From Calothrix anomala FACHB-343 (GTDB taxonomy: Bacteria; Cyanobacteriota; Cyanobacteriia; Cyanobacteriales; Nostocaceae), in the NCBI RefSeq assembly GCF_014696435.1, contig NZ_JACJQG010000013.1:1-64000 (forward strand): a stretch of DNA of 64,000 nucleotides, written 5' to 3'. The notes under the pieces are model-generated. The model was not told the origin of the DNA and ran no database searches. It was given only the letters and a program-made list of their open reading frames with translations. The position numbers were made by a program, and so were the translations under genes. Shown here in pieces: positions 44,156 to 54,609 of this stretch; positions within the stretch are counted from its first letter, which is position 1; each line of letters starts with the position of its first letter.

Positions 44156-44821
44156 ATGGTGAAAACCAGACAAGCTGCTGCAGATATTTGCTCCGTACCA
44201 TCCCCCAGCACATTCAATTGGCTGGAGTTATCTGACTTTTCAGGTACTTCAGCCATAGCGGGTGTAGATGAAGTGGGGCGAGGGGCATTATTTGGCCCTG
44301 TAGTTGCAGCAGCAGTGTTACTACCTGCTGATGCTTTGCCGGAACTGATCGCAGCTAAAATTAACGATAGTAAAAAGCTGTCTAGTTCCCGCAGAGCGCA
44401 ACTAGCAAAGCAAATTTGTACCCTAGCAATAGACTGGAAAATTGGCTTCGCTGCCACTGCGGAAATCGATCGCCTAAATATTTTGCAAGCTACATTGTTG
44501 GCAATGAAGCGGGCTGTGCTGAAATTGAAGGTACAGCCTGCTTTGTGCTTAATTGATGGTAATCAGGCAATCAAAGACTTATTGCTACCACAACAAACAA
44601 TCGTTAAGGGAGATGAGCGATCGCTAAATATAGCCGCAGCTAGTATAGTGGCTAAAGTTTGGCGTGACGATTTGGTGCTGCGTCTAGCATCCAAATACCC
44701 CATGTACGACCTCACAAGTAACAAGGGTTATGGTAGCCAAAAACATTTACTAGCTCTGCAAAAATACGGCCCTTCGCCCCTGCACCGCAAATCTTTTCGT
44801 CCTTGTCAAATCTCGTGCTGA
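44156..44821 (+). CDS. rnhB: Ribonuclease HII
   Basis: 221 residues. Removes RNA from RNA-DNA hybrids. Catalytic acidic residues in AGVDEVGRGALFGPV (D, E) and LCLIDGNQ, plus the DERSLNIAAASIVAKVWRD block. Co-transcribed with rne (7 bp gap). The hairpin at 44817-44844 (GCTGAAGAAC/GTTCTTCGGC) overlaps its stop. Confidence 0.95.
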   Translation: MVKTRQAAADICSVPSPSTFNWLELSDFSGTSAIAGVDEVGRGALFGPVVAAAVLLPADALPELIAAKINDSKKLSSSRRAQLAKQICTLAIDWKIGFAATAEIDRLNILQATLLAMKRAVLKLKVQPALCLIDGNQAIKDLLLPQQTIVKGDERSLNIAAASIVAKVWRDDLVLRLASKYPMYDLTSNKGYGSQKHLLALQKYGPSPLHRKSFRPCQISC

Positions 44822-44870
44822 AGAACCATTGTGTTCTTCGGCTTGCTGATTGGGAATAGGGAAAAGACGT

Positions 44871-45458
44871 TTATTCCGGATTGAGAATTGGTAATTCTCC
44901 AGTGCGATCGCTCAGTCCTTGTTCTTTTGTTTGTACACTCACCCAACGGCGATAATCTGCCAAAAGTTGATGTAGCAATCTTTGCTTCACAGTCAACAGC
45001 ACACTCTTGAGTAAACCATTACCAGTAGCTTCTAAAATTGGTTTAGGAGTAAAACAAAATGGTGGTGGTAGCTCTACCTGTACTGCTAAATCCGCTTTGC
45101 CTTGTAGGCGAGTTTCTGTATTGTGTTGTAATGGAGAGAGATAGCCTTTCAAATTTAGTGCAAAGCGTTGATTAATATAGTCAACACCCAGAATTTCACA
45201 ACCTACAGAACGTAAATAAAGAGTTCCCTGAGAATCTGCCCATACTCTCATGTCTACAGTAGGTTGAATACTGAGTGACATAAAACTTAAAGGACGCATT
45301 TTCAAACGAAATACTTCTTCAGAAATTTGCTGAATGCGATTATTATCTACCAACGCATAAACTAGTCGCTGGGGTTGACGCAAGTAGTGCTGAATGGGAA
45401 TAGGCTGCTTGGGAACAACTATTTCCACCGATTGAGAAGCAGTAAACTGGGTCGTCAT
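44871..45458 (-). CDS. DUF1997 family protein
   Basis: 195 residues. Contains the family pattern YLRQPQRLVYALVDNNRIQQISEEVFRLKMRPLSFMSLSIQPTV when read across, a beta-rich START-like fold, without catalytic motif. Conserved in cyanobacteria and plastids; function unknown. Convergent with rnhB. Confidence 0.85.
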   Translation of the reverse strand: MTTQFTASQSVEIVVPKQPIPIQHYLRQPQRLVYALVDNNRIQQISEEVFRLKMRPLSFMSLSIQPTVDMRVWADSQGTLYLRSVGCEILGVDYINQRFALNLKGYLSPLQHNTETRLQGKADLAVQVELPPPFCFTPKPILEATGNGLLKSVLLTVKQRLLHQLLADYRRWVSVQTKEQGLSDRTGELPILNPE

Positions 45459-46146
45459 GGGTAGTTATATATAATTTGTCATTTAATCTTTTTAGTTCTT
45501 TAAAAAAATTAAATTGACTGGTAAAAAGTTTAAACTTATTTGATTATAAAAATAATTGTTGCTCAAAAACTATCGCCTATGGGTAAAAACTTGATAATCT
45601 GATTACTAACTTTAGATAGAAAAATATATGCGTAGTCATTGAAATTAATGATTGACAAAAGAGAGAAACTATGTAAAGCCTGATAATTAATGAATAGTAA
45701 AATTACTCATTAATTCAGTGCAAGATTAAATCACAGGTTAAGAATTATCTATTTCTAGAAAATAGTTTTGGCAACCTAATTTACCCTTAGTAAAAATCCT
45801 TACTCTCGGCAAGTATTTTATGGGTAGTAAGAGTTGAGCAAATAAAATTCATCCTCAGTAGTTTTCAGTCACAAATAATATATGTAGCACTATTCCCAGC
45901 TATTCAAAATGAACTATAACATCGATGTTGAGCATTTTTTGTCAATGTGTAATTCATATTAACTACTGACAAATTACAATTGAATTTCGGGAACTCTAAA
46001 AAATAAATTATTCCATTCAAGTCGTTGACTGTTGACGTTTTACAGTTAACAGTCAACCGTTAACAATGACTTCGGGAATATTTTTTTAGTTGCAAGTCCC
46101 TTCTCAGTCTATTTCTCACTTTAAATCGCATTTTACAGCTAAAAAC
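45459..46146. other. Divergent gap DUF1997 / pheA
   Basis: 688 bp, AT-rich, with a GTTGACT-like repeat at 46023-46065 that can form a hairpin (TTAACAGTCAACCGTTAAC). No gene is seen. Confidence 0.4.
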
Positions 46147-47016
46147 ATGACATTATCCATCGCACATTTAGGCCCGCCAGGTACTTACGCAGAGCAAGCA
46201 GCTGTTATTTATGCTAACTGGTTAAAGCAAAATACAGGAATTGAAGCTACTTTATGTCCTTATCCTAGCATTGCCCAATCACTCCAAGCTGTTGCCCAAG
46301 GAAATACTCAATTAACAGTTGTACCGGTAGAAAATTCCATTGAAGGTAGCGTCACCATGACAATGGATGCGCTGTGGATGTTGGATAGTTTGCGAATTCA
46401 GTTAGCGTTGATATTACCAATTACTCATACTTTAATTTCTTGCGCTACTAGTTTAGATGAAATCAAAACTGTTTATTCACACCCACAAGCTTTAGCACAA
46501 TGTCAAGGATGGTTAGAGCAGTTTCTCCCAAACGTACAGTTAATTCCTAGCAATTCGACCACCGAAGCATTAAAGTTACTTAAAGAAGATACTACATCAG
46601 CTGCGATCGCATCTATGAGAGCAGCTGAACTATACAATCTCCCCACATTAGCTACAGGTATCAACGATCGTCCAGAAAATTGCACGCGCTTTTGGGTAAT
46701 CAGTCAAGGTGAAACAGACAATTCATACCACAAATCTTCAGCCAGTCGGACTCATACATCCCTGGCTTTTAGTTTACCTGCTAATCTACCCGGCGCACTT
46801 GTCAAACCTTTGCAGATATTTGCACAATTAGACATCAATCTCAGTCGGATTGAATCTCGTCCCACAAAGCGATCGCTGGGAGAATATTTATTTTTCATGG
46901 ATTTAGAAGCAGATGCGGATACACCGAAAATGCAATCTGCTTTAGCAGAATTAAACAGCTACACAGAAATTCTGAAAATTTTTGGTAGCTATAATATTCT
47001 GCCAATAGAAATTTAA
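46147..47016 (+). CDS. pheA: Prephenate dehydratase
   Basis: 289 residues from ATG 46147; an in-frame TTG extension starts at 46090. Converts prephenate to phenylpyruvate for phenylalanine synthesis. Catalytic domain: AHLGPPGTYAEQAA, VVPVENSIEGSVTMT, and NCTRFWVI with the catalytic Thr-Arg-Phe. The C-terminal ACT domain has LPGALVKPLQIFAQLDINLSRIESRPTK, the phenylalanine allosteric site. Monofunctional, without chorismate mutase. Confidence 0.95.
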   Translation: MTLSIAHLGPPGTYAEQAAVIYANWLKQNTGIEATLCPYPSIAQSLQAVAQGNTQLTVVPVENSIEGSVTMTMDALWMLDSLRIQLALILPITHTLISCATSLDEIKTVYSHPQALAQCQGWLEQFLPNVQLIPSNSTTEALKLLKEDTTSAAIASMRAAELYNLPTLATGINDRPENCTRFWVISQGETDNSYHKSSASRTHTSLAFSLPANLPGALVKPLQIFAQLDINLSRIESRPTKRSLGEYLFFMDLEADADTPKMQSALAELNSYTEILKIFGSYNILPIEI

Positions 47017-47040
47017 CATGGGGCATGGGGCATGGGGCAT
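47017..47040. repeat. GGGGCAT tandem repeat
   Basis: Three GGGCATG units just after pheA. Confidence 0.8.
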
Positions 47041-47118
47041 TGATTATTTTTACACGCCATACCTTGATGAAGTCTTCCTCATCGCCCTGATTCAGCAATG
47101 CTATGGTTTGCTATTGCT

Positions 47119-47769
47119 CTATAACTTTTGGTTAAATGTGTCTTTGAGAACAGTCCGTGCTGCTAAATGATTTCTGGTAGAAGTTAAGATTTCCGATTCC
47201 CGTTCTAGACGAGCAGCAGTATCTCGCATTTCTAACAATGATTGCTGTTCTGCGGCTACCCCATAAAGGTTACTAGCTACCCAATAAGATAATTCTGTGG
47301 GTAAATCGGGGACATCTTCGGGTAATTCAATATTTTGTTCTGTTAACTTAGCGGAAAGACGCACAACATCACGCAGCAGTTGTTCAACTTCAGATGCTAA
47401 AGGCCGTAAATCTTTGGTTGGTGCTTGATCTTCAATCCACTCAACTAACGCTACGCGGTAAGGTTTTTCGCGCACATATTCTAAAATACGGAATCTTTGC
47501 TGACCTAAAGTTAACATCTTCATCCGGTCATCTGGCAGTCGCTGGTAATGAATAATTTCTGCACAGCAACCAACATTAGCAATGGTTCCTTTGACTGGAT
47601 CGACCATTAAAACGCCAAACCTGCGATCGCTTTCCAAAATCGTGTTCATCATGATTCGGTAGCGAAATTCAAATATGTGCAGAGGTAATGGTCTGCTGGG
47701 AAAAAGAACTACATCAGGCAACGGGAACACAGGTAGTTCGCGAACTGCAATTCTAGATGAGGATGTCAT
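47119..47769 (-). CDS. Lon substrate-binding (N-terminal) domain protein
   Basis: 216 residues. Matches the Lon N-terminal domain only: ELPVFPLPDVVLFPSRPLPLHIFEFRYR, FGVLMVDPVKGT, and a helical C-terminus. No AAA or protease domain, so not the Lon protease itself. Such stand-alone proteins are common beside the cyanobacterial str operon. Function unknown. Confidence 0.9.
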   Translation of the reverse strand: MTSSSRIAVRELPVFPLPDVVLFPSRPLPLHIFEFRYRIMMNTILESDRRFGVLMVDPVKGTIANVGCCAEIIHYQRLPDDRMKMLTLGQQRFRILEYVREKPYRVALVEWIEDQAPTKDLRPLASEVEQLLRDVVRLSAKLTEQNIELPEDVPDLPTELSYWVASNLYGVAAEQQSLLEMRDTAARLERESEILTSTRNHLAARTVLKDTFNQKL

Positions 47770-47860
47770 AGTTACTTTGGTATAAAGTTAATCTCTAAGA
47801 TTTAAAGTACTCTGCTTCTCCCGTAATTTGTTTTTATTCTATCATTTGTTTTGAATGCTA

Positions 47861-47893
47861 ATTAAAAAGCCCTGAGGTAGATTACATCAGGGC
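47861..47893 (-). terminator. Terminator of the str operon (after rpsJ)
   Basis: On the minus strand GCCCTGA pairs with TCAGGGC (plus 47869-47893) followed by TTTTTAAT. The rpsJ stop is 131 bp upstream. Confidence 0.9.
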
Positions 47894-47917
47894 AATGTCA
47901 ATGTGAATACAAGGGTC

Positions 47918-48018
47918 ATTGGTCATTGGTCATTTGTCAACGGTCAAGGTTAATGACTCCGGACTATGGACTTTGGACTATAGACTTTTGACTATGGACT
48001 TTTGACTATGGACTAATA
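47918..48018. repeat. Degenerate GGTCATT and GGACTTTTGACTAT tandem repeats
   Basis: GTCATTG units, then about five GGACTAT/GGACTTT/TTGACTAT units between the terminator and the rpsJ stop codon, within the rpsJ transcript's 3' end. Confidence 0.8.
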
Positions 48019-48023
48019 ACTAA

Positions 48024-48341
48024 TTAAAGCTTAACTTCGATATCTACACCTGATGGTAAATCCAACTTCATCAGCGCATCAATTGTTTTAGAAGAAGGTT
48101 GATAGATATCAATGATCCGGCGATGGGTGCGAGTTTCAAAATGTTCTCGGGAATCTTTATCTACGTGAGGCGATCGCAATACACAATAGATCTTACGTTT
48201 TGTCGGCAAAGGAATAGGCCCAATAGCTGTGGCGTTGGTGCGGTTAGCGGTGTCTACAATCTTCTCGCAAGATGTATCCAATAAGCGACGATCAAAAGCT
48301 TGTAAGCGGATTCTAATTTTCTGCTGCTGTAGAGTTGCCAT
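48024..48341 (-). CDS. rpsJ: 30S ribosomal protein S10
   Basis: 105 residues. [46 protein letters not shown] and [12 protein letters not shown] are diagnostic. Last gene of the str-type operon. A strong hairpin lies between it and tufA. Confidence 0.97.
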   Translation of the reverse strand: MATLQQQKIRIRLQAFDRRLLDTSCEKIVDTANRTNATAIGPIPLPTKRKIYCVLRSPHVDKDSREHFETRTHRRIIDIYQPSSKTIDALMKLDLPSGVDIEVKL

Positions 48342-48433
48342 CTTTAGTTTTCTAGGTTCTGGTTAGTTAAGTTACTAGAAAGAACTGGAGACTGGGATTC
48401 CCAATTGCCAATCCTTTCAACAAAGGGAAGAGA

Positions 48434-48469
48434 AAGGAGCAGAGAATGATTGTGCTATCTCTGCTCCTT
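48434..48469 (-). terminator. Hairpin between tufA and rpsJ
   Basis: AAGGAGCAGAGA (48434-48445) pairs perfectly with TCTCTGCTCCTT (48458-48469). On the minus strand the following bases are TTCTCTTCCCTTTG, only weakly T-rich, so partial termination or attenuation is likely. Confidence 0.75.
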
Positions 48470-48495
48470 TTTAATGAGAGCTACAAACGGTGTTG

Positions 48496-49725
48496 CTATT
48501 TGAGAATCTTAGAAACAACACCTGCACCGATGGTACGACCACCTTCACGAATCGCAAAGCGCATCCCTTGCTCAATCGCGATTGGGTTGATCAATTCTAC
48601 AGTCATTTTGATGCGATCGCCTGGCATGACCATTTCTGCCGCAGCACCTTCATCGGAGGTAAAAGCTGTGATGGTGCCGGTTACATCAGTTGTCCGTACA
48701 TAGAACTGGGGACGGTAGCCAGGGAAAAATGGAGTTTTCCGGCCGCCTTCAGAGTCTTTGAGAACGTATACTTCACCTTCAAATTGAGTGTGAGGTGTAA
48801 TTGAACCGGGTTTAGCTAGCACCATACCGCGTTCAATATCTGTCTTTTGGATACCACGTAGGAGTACACCTGCGTTATCCCCAGCCATACCTTCTTCGAG
48901 ACTCTTCTTGAACATCTCGATCCCGGTGACGGTGGTGTTACGGGTGTCTTTAATACCCACTAACTCGACAGGATCACCGACTTTCACTTTACCGCGTTCA
49001 ATCCGGCCAGTAGCAACTGTACCACGACCTGTGATGGAGAATACGTCTTCTACCGCCATCAAGAAAGGCTTGTCTACATCGCGCTCAGGAGTAGGAATGT
49101 AGGAGTCTACAGCATCCATCAGGGCGTAGATTTTATCTACCCAGGGGTTTTCACCACGTTGGGTCTTAGGATTCTTGGTCATTGCTTCTAAAGCTTGCAG
49201 ACCAGAACCTCTAATAATGGGGATGTCATCACCGGGGAAATCGTAGCTGGAAAGCAATTCCCGCAATTCTAATTCCACTAGTTCCAACAGTTCTTCGTCT
49301 TCCATCATGTCTTCTTTGTTCAAGAAGACAACCAAGCTGGGAACCCCTACTTGTTTTGCTAACAGGATGTGTTCGCGGGTTTGGGGCATAGGGCCATCGG
49401 TAGCAGCTACTACCAGAATGGCTCCATCCATTTGTGCCGCACCAGTGATCATGTTTTTCACATAGTCAGCGTGTCCGGGACAGTCTACGTGAGCATAGTG
49501 GCGATTGGTGGTTTCATACTCAACGTGAGCTGTGTTGATCGTGATACCCCGGGCCTTTTCTTCGGGTGCGTTGTCGATTTGGTCGTAGCCTTTAGCTACT
49601 GCTTGGCCCAGGGCTGCCAAGGTCATGGTGATAGCTGCTGTTAATGTTGTTTTACCGTGGTCAACGTGGCCAACAGTACCGATGTTAACGTGGGGTTTAT
49701 TCCGTTCAAACTTTGCGCGTGCCAT
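48496..49725 (-). CDS. tufA: Elongation factor Tu
   Basis: 409 residues, full length. Delivers aminoacyl-tRNA to the ribosome. P-loop [30 protein letters not shown]. The cyanobacterial ten-residue insertion near [13 protein letters not shown] is present. 22 bp after fusA in the same operon, with an AGGAAAC ribosome site. Confidence 0.98.
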   Translation of the reverse strand: MARAKFERNKPHVNIGTVGHVDHGKTTLTAAITMTLAALGQAVAKGYDQIDNAPEEKARGITINTAHVEYETTNRHYAHVDCPGHADYVKNMITGAAQMDGAILVVAATDGPMPQTREHILLAKQVGVPSLVVFLNKEDMMEDEELLELVELELRELLSSYDFPGDDIPIIRGSGLQALEAMTKNPKTQRGENPWVDKIYALMDAVDSYIPTPERDVDKPFLMAVEDVFSITGRGTVATGRIERGKVKVGDPVELVGIKDTRNTTVTGIEMFKKSLEEGMAGDNAGVLLRGIQKTDIERGMVLAKPGSITPHTQFEGEVYVLKDSEGGRKTPFFPGYRPQFYVRTTDVTGTITAFTSDEGAAAEMVMPGDRIKMTVELINPIAIEQGMRFAIREGGRTIGAGVVSKILK

Positions 49726-49747
49726 GAATGCTCGTTTCCTTTTTTAA

Positions 49748-51826
49748 TTAAGCGTTCCCTTTGCTTTTAGCGATGATTGCCTCAGCCACGTTGCGAGGCA
49801 CTTCTTCGTAGTGGCTAAACTCCATTGAGAAGATGCCCCGACCCTGGGTTTTAGACCGGATATCGGTGGCGTAGCCAAACATTTCTGCTAATGGGACTTT
49901 AGCAGTCACTTTAGCAAGACCTTGCTCAGATCCCATACCCTCAATTTGTCCGCGACGGGAATTGAGGTCACCCATGACATCGCCCAGGAAGTTCTCTGGA
50001 ACTTCGACTTCGACTTTCATCATAGGCTCTAAGAGGACAGGCGAAGCTTTGGTTACTGCTTCTTTCAACGCCATAGATCCGGCGATTTTGAAAGCCATTT
50101 CTGAAGAGTCTACATCATGGTAAGAGCCATCTACCAATGTAGCTTTTACATCAATGAGCGGATACCCAGCTAAAATACCAGATTCGCAGCATTCTTTCAT
50201 TCCTTGCTCTGCAGGGCCGATGTACTCTTTCGGTACGACACCACCGACAATTTTAGAAACAAATTCAAAGCCGCTTCCTGGTTCGCCTGGTTCCAAATCG
50301 ATCACTACGTGACCGTATTGACCCTTACCACCACTTTGGCGGATAAATTTACCTTCGATTTTGGAGACTGCTTTACGAATTGTTTCGCGGTAAGCTACTT
50401 GGGGCGCACCCACATTTGCTTCCACTTTAAATTCACGTAACATCCGGTCTACCAGAATTTCCAGGTGTAGCTCTCCCATCCCTGCAATCACTGTTTGGTT
50501 GGTTTCAGGATCGACGTGGACGCGGAAGGTCGGGTCTTCTTCTGAAAGCGATTGCAGTGCCTTGGATAATTTATCCATGTCATTCTTGGTTTTGGGTTCA
50601 ACCGCCACCGAGATTACAGGCTCAGGGATGAATAAAGATTCCAGAATTACTGGCGCGCCTTCATCAGTAATGGTGTCTCCTGTTAGGGTATCTTTCAAAC
50701 CCAACGCTGCACCTAGATCGCCAGCCCGCATTTCTTCGACATCTTGTCGTTCATCCGCTTTCAAAATTACGAGGCGGGAGATCCGTTCTTTCTTATTCTT
50801 GGTCGCGTTAAGAATGTAACTACCTTTCTTCAGGACACCTGAATAAACGCGCACGAAGGTTAGGCGACCGTATGGGTCAGCCATAATCTTGAATGCCAGA
50901 GCTGATAAAGGTTCGTTATCATCAGCACGACGCTCAACGGTATCGCCGTTGGGTAATGTACCTTGAATTGCGGGGACATCAATTGGTGCTGGTAGGTAAT
51001 CTACAACCGCATCCAGCATCAGCTGTACGCCTTTATTTTTGAAGGCTGAACCGCACAGCACAGGCACAATTGTACCCGCGATGGTTCCTTTGCGCAGAGC
51101 AGCTTGGATTTCCGCTTCTGTAAGTTCTTCACCCTCGAAGTACTTATTCATCAAATCGTCATCGGTTTCTGATACTGCTTCGATGAGTTTGGTGCGGTAT
51201 TCTGCTGCTTGCTCTTGCAATTCGGCGGGAATTTCAGTTTCCTGAATATCTGTTCCCTGATCGTTGTTGTAAATATAGGCACGCATCCGTACCAGGTCAA
51301 CGATACCTTTAAAGTCGGTTTCGCTACCAATTGGTAATTGAATGGCGATGGCGTTAGCTCGCAAGCGATCGCGCATTTGCTCGTGAACTCTATAGAAGTT
51401 CGCGCCTGTACGATCCATCTTGTTGATAAAGGCGATGCGCGGTACTTTATAGCGATCTGCTTGTCGCCATACTGTTTCTGACTGGGGTTGTACGCCACCT
51501 ACAGAACAGAACACGGCGATTACACCATCCAACACACGCATGGAGCGTTCAACTTCAATTGTGAAGTCAACGTGACCTGGAGTATCGATAATGTTTATTT
51601 GATGATCTTTCCAGCTGGTACTGATAGCTGCTGCGGTGATGGTAATTCCTCTTTCCCGCTCTTGCTCCATCCAGTCTGTGACGGCGGTTCCTTCATGGAC
51701 TTCGCCAATCTTATGAATTATCCCAGAGTAAAACAATATTCTCTCTGTTGTTGTTGTCTTGCCCGCATCTATATGCGCCGCAATGCCGATATTGCGTACT
51801 CTCTCTAGCGGGATCGTGCGTGCCAC
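49748..51826 (-). CDS. fusA: Elongation factor G
   Basis: 692-residue translocase. P-loop [37 protein letters not shown]. All five domains by length. Start codon is GTG (51826) with a strong TAGGAGG ribosome site 7 bp upstream. Between rpsG and tufA. Confidence 0.97.
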   Translation of the reverse strand: MARTIPLERVRNIGIAAHIDAGKTTTTERILFYSGIIHKIGEVHEGTAVTDWMEQERERGITITAAAISTSWKDHQINIIDTPGHVDFTIEVERSMRVLDGVIAVFCSVGGVQPQSETVWRQADRYKVPRIAFINKMDRTGANFYRVHEQMRDRLRANAIAIQLPIGSETDFKGIVDLVRMRAYIYNNDQGTDIQETEIPAELQEQAAEYRTKLIEAVSETDDDLMNKYFEGEELTEAEIQAALRKGTIAGTIVPVLCGSAFKNKGVQLMLDAVVDYLPAPIDVPAIQGTLPNGDTVERRADDNEPLSALAFKIMADPYGRLTFVRVYSGVLKKGSYILNATKNKKERISRLVILKADERQDVEEMRAGDLGAALGLKDTLTGDTITDEGAPVILESLFIPEPVISVAVEPKTKNDMDKLSKALQSLSEEDPTFRVHVDPETNQTVIAGMGELHLEILVDRMLREFKVEANVGAPQVAYRETIRKAVSKIEGKFIRQSGGKGQYGHVVIDLEPGEPGSGFEFVSKIVGGVVPKEYIGPAEQGMKECCESGILAGYPLIDVKATLVDGSYHDVDSSEMAFKIAGSMALKEAVTKASPVLLEPMMKVEVEVPENFLGDVMGDLNSRRGQIEGMGSEQGLAKVTAKVPLAEMFGYATDIRSKTQGRGIFSMEFSHYEEVPRNVAEAIIAKSKGNA

Positions 51827-51924
51827 AGTAGCCTCCTATAGTTTTCGCCTCATGATATCTTGTATATTACTCTTTGTTAAGATTCTATACTTTTACGGAA
51901 AACCGTCTTTTTTTTGAAACCCGC

Positions 51925-51954
51925 GATATATCGTTACCATATAAACGATATACC
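51925..51954 (-). other. Hairpin between rpsG and fusA
   Basis: GATATATCGTT (51925-51935) pairs with AACGATATACC (51944-51954), one G-T pair. It is followed on the minus strand by A-rich DNA, not a T-run, so a processing or stability element is more likely than a terminator. Confidence 0.5.
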
Positions 51955-51964
51955 GCTTTTGGAT

Positions 51965-52435
51965 TTAGTAACGATAATGAGCAAAGGCTTTGTTGGCTTC
52001 TGCCATGCGGTGTGTTTCTTCCCGCTTACGAATAGCATTTCCGGTTTCGTTGGCTGCATCCATTAACTCATTGGCTAATTTGCCAGCCATTGTGCGTCCG
52101 GGTCGAGAACGAGAAAATTGTACCAGCCAACGTAGTGCTAGGGTAGTACCCCGTTCGGAACGCACTTCCATTGGTACTTGGTATGTAGCGCCACCTACTC
52201 GGCGGGCTTTGACTTCTACTAAAGGCGTTGCATTGCGCACTGCTCTTTCAAAGGTTTCTAACGCTGGATTACCAGTACGTTCTTCAATAGTTTTCATTGC
52301 ATCATAAACGATGCGTGCCGCTAGTGATTTTTTTCCATGACGCATTACGCGCCGCATCATCATGCTAACTAGGCGACTATTATAAACTGAGTCAGGCGGA
52401 ACTGGGCGCCTTTGACTAACACCACGACGAGACAT
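51965..52435 (-). CDS. rpsG: 30S ribosomal protein S7
   Basis: 156 residues. [55 protein letters not shown], and [21 protein letters not shown] are diagnostic. The gap to rpsL is unusually long (384 bp). Confidence 0.97.
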   Translation of the reverse strand: MSRRGVSQRRPVPPDSVYNSRLVSMMMRRVMRHGKKSLAARIVYDAMKTIEERTGNPALETFERAVRNATPLVEVKARRVGGATYQVPMEVRSERGTTLALRWLVQFSRSRPGRTMAGKLANELMDAANETGNAIRKREETHRMAEANKAFAHYRY

Positions 52436-52819
52436 ACTTCACCCTTAATTCGGTTTTGGCAACGAAATTATATGCTATCAGACACCGGAAACTAAAAGCG
52501 GTACGAACCGCCGCTCAAACTTCCTGAATTTTTCTTTTACAGATGCAGCCAGGTCAACCTAATTCACTTGTTACCCGACTTCAGATAAACAAGGCGACAA
52601 CAGTAATAAACCTTAATATCTAGATTAAAGCGTTGCTGTCACTTTACTTTAGATTCTGGTCAAAAGTTCTGACACTTGCTCGCTTAGTGCAAAACTTGAT
52701 TTGTTGACACAGACAAAAGAAGTATAACTAATGCTGCGGCGAATGCCTTTTTTTGTTCGGTGCGTCTTTTGAAACCAGACGATTAATCGTATATTTTGAT
52801 GCGATTAACCGCCTAGTTA
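52436..52819 (-). other. Long rpsL-rpsG spacer
   Basis: 384 bp with no ORF. Contains a GCGGCGGTTCGTACCGC hairpin (near 52500-52516). It may hold a second promoter or a leader for S7 control; no standard motif is evident. Confidence 0.4.
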
Positions 52820-53203
52820 CTATTTTTTCGCTTCTTTGGGACGCTTGGTTCCATATTTGGAACGTCCTTGCTTGCGGTCTTTGACCCCTGCTGTATCTAA
52901 GGTGCCACGGATAATATGGTATCTCACGCCTGGGAGATCCTTAACCCGACCACCGCGAATCATCACAACAGAGTGTTCTTGGAGGTTGTGACCGATACCT
53001 GGAATGTAAGCTGTGACTTCAAATCCAGATGTTAGCCTGACTCTTGCCACTTTCCGGAGGGCTGAGTTAGGCTTTTTAGGAGTAGTCGTGTATACTCTGG
53101 TACATACGCCCCGGCGTTGGGGGCATTGCTTCAGAGCGGGAGACTTGGTTTTCTGACGCGCTTTTTCGCGTTCATTACGTATGAGCTGCTGTATAGTTGG
53201 CAT
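52820..53203 (-). CDS. rpsL: 30S ribosomal protein S12
   Basis: 127 residues. [39 protein letters not shown] (streptomycin-site Lys present), [27 protein letters not shown]. First gene of the operon. Confidence 0.98.
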   Translation of the reverse strand: MPTIQQLIRNEREKARQKTKSPALKQCPQRRGVCTRVYTTTPKKPNSALRKVARVRLTSGFEVTAYIPGIGHNLQEHSVVMIRGGRVKDLPGVRYHIIRGTLDTAGVKDRKQGRSKYGTKRPKEAKK

Positions 53204-53324
53204 GAGTTACAGCGCGTGAAGCTGCTTAGGGTCTAAGTTTTAACAAATCCTAATTATAACTTTTTTTAGGATTTCATGTCAATTGGTATTTTTGAGGGAT
53301 TTTTGGGTCTGGGAATGTTCTGAA

Positions 53325-53672
53325 TTATTGATTGTTGACTATAGATTCTGGATTCATTTCAAAAGAATTTCCACAACCACAAATAGCGATCGCCTGAGGA
53401 TTTTGGAAGCGAAAGCCCCCACCCATTAGATCTTCTGAATAATCTACTGTTAATTCATTAATATATTTTAAACTATCGGCATCGATAACTGAGGGAATGC
53501 CATTGAGGTCAAAAGTGCGATCGCTAACTTTGACAGTTTCATCAAAAGACAAATCGTAAAACCAGCCAGAACAACCACCAGACTTAATTGTTAATCGAAA
53601 TAAAACATTTTGTGGCTGTTTTAATTTTAGCCGCCTGATTTCACTGGCAGCTGCGGGACTCAACTGAATCAT
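53325..53672 (-). CDS. IscA/HesB-type iron-sulfur assembly accessory protein
   Basis: 115 residues. A-type carrier fold with the three cysteines C34 (IKSGGCSGW), C98 and C100 (ICGCGNSF). Family of SufA/IscA/ErpA/HesB. No suf or nif gene nearby, so partner is open. Preceded (right) by an ATGCCCA repeat. Confidence 0.9.
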   Translation of the reverse strand: MIQLSPAAASEIRRLKLKQPQNVLFRLTIKSGGCSGWFYDLSFDETVKVSDRTFDLNGIPSVIDADSLKYINELTVDYSEDLMGGGFRFQNPQAIAICGCGNSFEMNPESIVNNQ

Positions 53673-53720
53673 AGAATTTATTTTGAGACATTTTCAACCC
53701 GATCTTTAGAGTATTACAGA

Positions 53721-53789
53721 ATGGGGCATGGGGCATGGGGCATTGGGCATTGGGCATGGGGCATTGGGCATTGGGCATGGGGCATTGAG
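53721..53789. repeat. GGGGCAT/GGGCATT tandem repeat
   Basis: About nine GGGCATT or GGGCATG units, the longest array of this type in the window. Confidence 0.9.
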
Positions 53790-53900
53790 AGAAAAGGACT
53801 ATTGCCTTCTTAACAACTGACAACTGACAACTGACCATAACGCAAAATCCCACCCGACAAGCAGATGGGATGAGTGGAAATAATTTTAATTTAAGACAAT

Positions 53901-54350
53901 TTAACGGCTTGGTTCGCCAGTACGGGCGTAATCATCTTGATAGCGGATAATGTCGTCTTCACCCAGGTACTCGCCATTTTGGACTTCTATTAAAACCAAG
54001 GGAATCACACCAGGGTTTTCTAGACGGTGGGCTGTACACTGAGGTACATAGGTAGATTGATTATTGGTTAATAAAATTTCGCGATCGCCGCACAATACCC
54101 TAGCTGTACCACAGACAACAATCCAGTGTTCGCTGCGGTGATGGTGCATTTGCAGGCTGAGGCGGTGTCCTGGCTTAACTTCAATGCGTTTAATTTTATA
54201 TCCTCGTCCTTCTTCCAACACTGTGAAAGAACCCCAAGGGCGTAATTCTGTAGCTGCAACGCCTCTAGAAGTCACAGATGAAGGTAAAGGAAGAGTGTTA
54301 GTTTGGGTTGTTTCGGAAATTTGAACCATAGTAACCTCATTTAAAGACAT
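53901..54350 (-). CDS. Cupin protein (mannose-6-phosphate isomerase type II-like)
   Basis: 149 residues; a start at Met8 (54329) is equally possible. RPWGSFTVLEEGRGYKIKRIEVKPGHRLSLQMHHHRSEHWIVVCG and YVPQCTAHRLENPG are the cupin of GDP-mannose pyrophosphorylase/PMI-II proteins, with metal-binding His and Glu. No nucleotidyltransferase domain is present. Role in cell-envelope sugar metabolism is likely. Confidence 0.88.
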   Translation of the reverse strand: MSLNEVTMVQISETTQTNTLPLPSSVTSRGVAATELRPWGSFTVLEEGRGYKIKRIEVKPGHRLSLQMHHHRSEHWIVVCGTARVLCGDREILLTNNQSTYVPQCTAHRLENPGVIPLVLIEVQNGEYLGEDDIIRYQDDYARTGEPSR

Positions 54351-54490
54351 TAAAAACCGTCTGTACTCTAAGAACTATTGATGAGAACTCTGGTGTTACC
54401 TTGTAGTTGCGAACATCAAGAATTGAGTCGTACCTTGCCTACCATAACAAAGAGAAAAATATAGTGCAGGAAATGTGTTGAGTAGGCAGA

Positions 54491-54606
54491 GAGGGGACAA
54501 GGGGGACAAGGAAGACAAGGGGGACAAGGGAGACAATTGTAAAGACGCGATTAATCGCGTCTCTACCCAATGCCCAATGCCCCATGCCCCATGCCCAATG
54601 CCCAAT
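54491..54606. repeat. GGGACAA repeats, palindrome and ATGCCCA array
   Basis: GGGGACAA/GGGAGACAA units (54494-54535), the AGACGCGATTAATCGCGTCT palindrome (54543-54562, here a perfect 20-bp one) and AATGCCC units (54567-54606) directly precede the stop codon of the glycosidase gene on the opposite strand. Confidence 0.88.
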
Positions 54607-54609
54607 TCC

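Noticed and set aside
53721-53789. ATGCCCA-type heptamers as CRISPR or origin iterons
   Set aside because: Units are 7 bp, contiguous, and scattered at many sites; no spacers and no replication gene.
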